The notes below the pieces were generated by a model, which did no database searches, was not told where the DNA came from, and worked only from the letters and a program-made list of their open reading frames with translations. From the NCBI GenBank assembly GCA_021443625.1, contig JABUTP010000014.1, positions 53,630-61,912 on the forward strand: a DNA stretch of 8,283 nt, given 5' to 3'. The position numbers and the translations under genes were made by a program. Origin of the DNA: Bacteroidales bacterium. GTDB lineage: Bacteria; Bacteroidota; Bacteroidia; Bacteroidales; UBA932. Positions 6,201 to 8,283 of this stretch are shown one piece after another. Numbering within the stretch: the stretch's first letter is position 1; each line of letters begins with the position of its first letter.

Positions 6201-7465
6201 ATTATCAGGAAAGGATTGAAGCGCTGTTTGAGAGAACCCCGTCTTACCAGAATGTGGGCAAAGATGCATACAAGCCGGGGTTGGAATCGATGCTGGCATT
6301 TGACAATGCCGCAGGACACCCCCACCTCAACTTCCCCACCGTCCACATTGCGGGGACCAACGGAAAAGGCTCGGTATCCAGCATGCTGGCCGCCGCCCTT
6401 TCGTACAGCGGGCGCAAAGTAGGCCTCTACACCTCCCCCCACCTCACCGACTTTCGGGAGCGGGCCAGAATCGTCACCGAAAACGGCTTCGAACTGATTT
6501 CCCGGGAAGAGGTAATCTCTTTCCTCGACCGTTTTGACGATTTCATAAGCGAAGCGGCCCCCTCATTCTTCGAAATAACCACCGCAATGGCATTTGACTT
6601 CTTTGCCTCGCATCAGGTGGATGTAGCGGTTATAGAAACGGGGCTGGGAGGGCGTCTCGACTCCACGAACATCATCACCCCCAGAATCAGCGTCATCACC
6701 AACATCGGGCTGGAACACTGCGCAATGCTGGGGAATACCCTGAGTGAAATAGCCTTTGAGAAGGCGGGCATCATCAAGCCCGGCGTGCCGGTGGTAATCG
6801 GGGAAATACACCCCGAAACCCGCCCCGTATTTGAGAAAAAGGCGGCAGAGTACCACTGTCCCATAACTTTTGCCGAGGAGAGACAATTACCACAAAAAGA
6901 ATACTTGTTGAACAATCTGGATTTGAAAGGACAATACCAGAGCCAGAATCTGCAGACCGTCCTTACCGCCCTCGAGGTGCTCGGGATGGAATACAACGAG
7001 ACCAGGATTGCCTCGACCGCCCGCCATACGGGGTTCCGCGGCCGTTGGGAAAGACTCTCCTCCAAACCCGACATCATCTGCGACATCGGTCACAATGCCC
7101 ACGGACTCAAGGAGGTTTTCGGGCAATTGGCGGCAGCTCGGCGGGATTACCGCCGGGTTCACATAGTGTTCGGGGTGGTCAGCGACAAGGACGTGGAGGC
7201 GGTCGCCCGGTTCATGCTCCTGCCCGACAATGCGACTGATTACATCTTCACCTCCCCCTCCACCCAGAGGGCGATGCCGGTGGGTGAGCTTGTCTCGCGG
7301 CTGGCACCTTTCGGCATTCACGGCAAAGAAACGGCCAGCGTCGGGGATGCCCTCGACCTGGCCATATCCGATGCTTCCGAAGACGATTTGATATTTGTCG
7401 GGGGAAGCAACTTTACCGTCAGCGACGCCTTGGATTATTTTGAAAAGCGCCCGGCGGATCTCTAA
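6197..7465 (+). CDS. folC: Bifunctional folylpolyglutamate synthase / dihydrofolate synthase FolC
   Basis: This cytoplasmic ATP-dependent ligase of the Mur ligase superfamily adds glutamate to dihydropteroate, making dihydrofolate, and then extends the glutamate tail of reduced folates. The 422-residue length is normal for the family. Visible motifs are the P-loop GTNGKGS (53-59), SPHLTDFRERARI (80-92) for folate binding, ETGLGGRLDSTN (147-158), GLEHCAMLGNT (171-181), FEKAGIIKPG (187-196) with Lys189 in the position of the modified active-site lysine, and DIGHNAHG (296-303) of the C-terminal glutamate-ligase domain. The segment usually read as DH in this family is EH here (E173-H174), a mild variation. 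Whether both activities are present cannot be told from motifs alone; most bacterial single-copy FolC proteins do both. The start MNYQ with a short N terminus is typical. The stop TAA overlaps the stop of the convergent SIMPL gene. Confidence 0.94.
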   Translation: MNYQERIEALFERTPSYQNVGKDAYKPGLESMLAFDNAAGHPHLNFPTVHIAGTNGKGSVSSMLAAALSYSGRKVGLYTSPHLTDFRERARIVTENGFELISREEVISFLDRFDDFISEAAPSFFEITTAMAFDFFASHQVDVAVIETGLGGRLDSTNIITPRISVITNIGLEHCAMLGNTLSEIAFEKAGIIKPGVPVVIGEIHPETRPVFEKKAAEYHCPITFAEERQLPQKEYLLNNLDLKGQYQSQNLQTVLTALEVLGMEYNETRIASTARHTGFRGRWERLSSKPDIICDIGHNAHGLKEVFGQLAAARRDYRRVHIVFGVVSDKDVEAVARFMLLPDNATDYIFTSPSTQRAMPVGELVSRLAPFGIHGKETASVGDALDLAISDASEDDLIFVGGSNFTVSDALDYFEKRPADL

Positions 7466-8154
7466 CCCCTGATGTAGTAGGTTACGCTGGTCACAACCCT
7501 GACATTCTTGATGTAGGGGGTGCTGGAGTCGCGGTCCTCAATGGTAAACTGCCCCTGGGACGCGCTCTTGATTTTGCCCAGTCGGCTGCCCGAGTCCTTG
7601 GCGAATTTCTTTGCGGCAAGACGGGCATTTACAGTGGCTTCCTCTATCATTTCGGGCTTGATGTCGTTGAGACCATTGAACGAGTAGATTGTCTGGAACT
7701 CCCAGCTGTCGGCTGAGCCCACGGTAATCCCCTTCTCAACGAGTTCCATCTGACGGGACGTCAGGGCCACCACCTCATCCACCTTGCCCGTGCACACGGT
7801 AATGGACGACGTCACTATGTAATTGTAAGGGCGGTATTCACCATAGGTATTGGTCCGGCAGTCGGTGATTGAAGGGGGATTGATGGTGATTTCTTCCCGC
7901 GGAATGCCGCCTTTTACCAGGAAATCCACTATGGCGCCGTTTTTGGCGCTGATTTCACTTGTCAGGGCCTCCAGGTCGTTTCCGCCGATTTTGTATGCAA
8001 CCGGCCAAATCACCTTGTCCGCCTTCACCTCACGCTCGCACAAGCCCCTCACGCTCACGGACCTGTCGTATCCCTTGAATTCCTTTACTCCGAACACGAT
8101 GGAGAGCGCTATGAGCGCCAACCCAATCATAACAAAAAATCCTGTCTGCTTCAT
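7462..8154 (-). CDS. SIMPL-domain (DUF541) protein with N-terminal membrane anchor
   Basis: The 230-residue protein starts with MKQTG and a single hydrophobic helix (about 5-22). No lipobox cysteine follows, so it is probably an uncleaved anchor or signal-like segment with the rest outside the cytoplasmic membrane. The body matches the SIMPL/DUF541 pattern: an early strand SVSVRGLCEREVKADKV (32-48), then GGIPREEITINPPSI (82-96), YIVTSSITV (112-120), and the helix IEEATVNARLAAKKFAKDSG (170-189) with conserved Ala/Arg/Ala spacing. SIMPL proteins form ring-like assemblies in some bacteria, but their biochemical role is largely unknown, so no function is given. Three cysteines (39, 99, 121) lie in the exported part and could form a disulfide. 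The gene follows a probable CBM9-like gene after 30 bases on the same strand, which suggests co-transcription, and it ends in a 4-base overlap with folC. Confidence 0.85.
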   Translation of the reverse strand: MKQTGFFVMIGLALIALSIVFGVKEFKGYDRSVSVRGLCEREVKADKVIWPVAYKIGGNDLEALTSEISAKNGAIVDFLVKGGIPREEITINPPSITDCRTNTYGEYRPYNYIVTSSITVCTGKVDEVVALTSRQMELVEKGITVGSADSWEFQTIYSFNGLNDIKPEMIEEATVNARLAAKKFAKDSGSRLGKIKSASQGQFTIEDRDSSTPYIKNVRVVTSVTYYIRG

Positions 8155-8184
8155 TTTGTCAAAACTTATATGGTTGATAAAAGA

Positions 8185-8283
8185 CTACTCGAACTCGATT
8201 GTGCCGAAATATTCGGGGCAGTGGAAATCGGGAGTCGGAGTGCCGATAGGGTTCCAGCTCAAAAAGTGGGCCACAGCCATTTC
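8185..8283 (-). CDS. C-terminal fragment, probable carbohydrate-binding family 9-like protein
   Basis: An open - strand frame enters from the right edge and ends at TAG (8185-8187), giving the last 32 residues (EMAVAHFLSWNPIGTPTPDF, then HCPEYFGTIEFE). The pattern of a W-N-P segment, then P-D-F-H-x-P-E-x-F-G, and a final strand ending in F-E resembles the end of Bacteroidota CBM9-like (DUF1083-type) proteins, where this tail closes the beta-sandwich. Such proteins are often secreted or found near polysaccharide-use genes. The fragment is short, so the family call is tentative; that it is the end of a real gene is better supported, given the close spacing to the SIMPL gene downstream. Confidence 0.5.
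   Translation of the reverse strand, partial: EMAVAHFLSWNPIGTPTPDFHCPEYFGTIEFE

Noticed and set aside
8155..8184. TAAGTTTTG on the - strand between the CBM9-like and SIMPL genes, considered as a promoter for the SIMPL gene.
   Set aside because: It needs an extra base compared with TAnnTTTG, and the 30-base gap is too small for a convincing promoter; co-transcription is simpler.
1..8283. Search for CRISPR arrays, insertion sequences, tRNA or rRNA genes, and a new defence or mobile system.
   Set aside because: No regularly spaced repeats, transposase-like frames, cloverleaf-like segments or unexplained gene-free stretches over 130 bases were seen; apart from two edge fragments the genes are ordinary chromosomal genes.

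Overview
The window looks like chromosome from an anaerobic, carbohydrate-degrading member of the Bacteroidota, probably order Bacteroidales. Four things point there. Starts have AT-rich leaders with no Shine-Dalgarno sequence. Three intergenic sites match the Bacteroidota -7 promoter element TAnnTTTG exactly. The rubrerythrin has its rubredoxin domain at the N terminus, as in oxygen-sensitive anaerobes. Fragments of a glycoside hydrolase family 28-like protein and a probable CBM9-like protein lie at the two edges. Genus cannot be fixed by eye; the fairly GC-rich coding sequence would suit an Alistipes-like or uncultured Bacteroidales lineage.

Layout, left to right: (1) the 3' end of a GH28-like beta-helix protein on the + strand; (2) sstT, a sodium/serine-threonine symporter on the - strand, whose end overlaps the GH28 gene by 11 bases; (3) a 130-base divergent promoter region; (4) a reverse-type rubrerythrin on the + strand; (5) a strong hairpin shared by the convergent ends of rubrerythrin and purL; (6) purL on the - strand, a long single-chain FGAM synthase with a fused glutaminase domain; (7) an 82-base divergent region; (8) folC on the + strand, folylpolyglutamate/dihydrofolate synthase; (9) a membrane-anchored SIMPL-domain (DUF541) protein on the - strand, overlapping the folC end by 4 bases; (10) the last 32 codons of an upstream - strand gene, probably a CBM9-like protein.

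Neighbouring complete genes alternate in direction, so most appear to be single-gene transcription units; only the final pair (CBM9-like, then SIMPL) looks like an operon. purL and folC share a divergent control region and are metabolically linked, because purine synthesis uses 10-formyl-tetrahydrofolate and FolC makes and retains folates. The rest is housekeeping: amino acid uptake and peroxide defence. No stretch over 300 bases lacks a gene. I found no CRISPR array, mobile element, tRNA or rRNA, and nothing that supports a new multi-gene system. The points worth a second look are gene-end architecture and small regulatory features.
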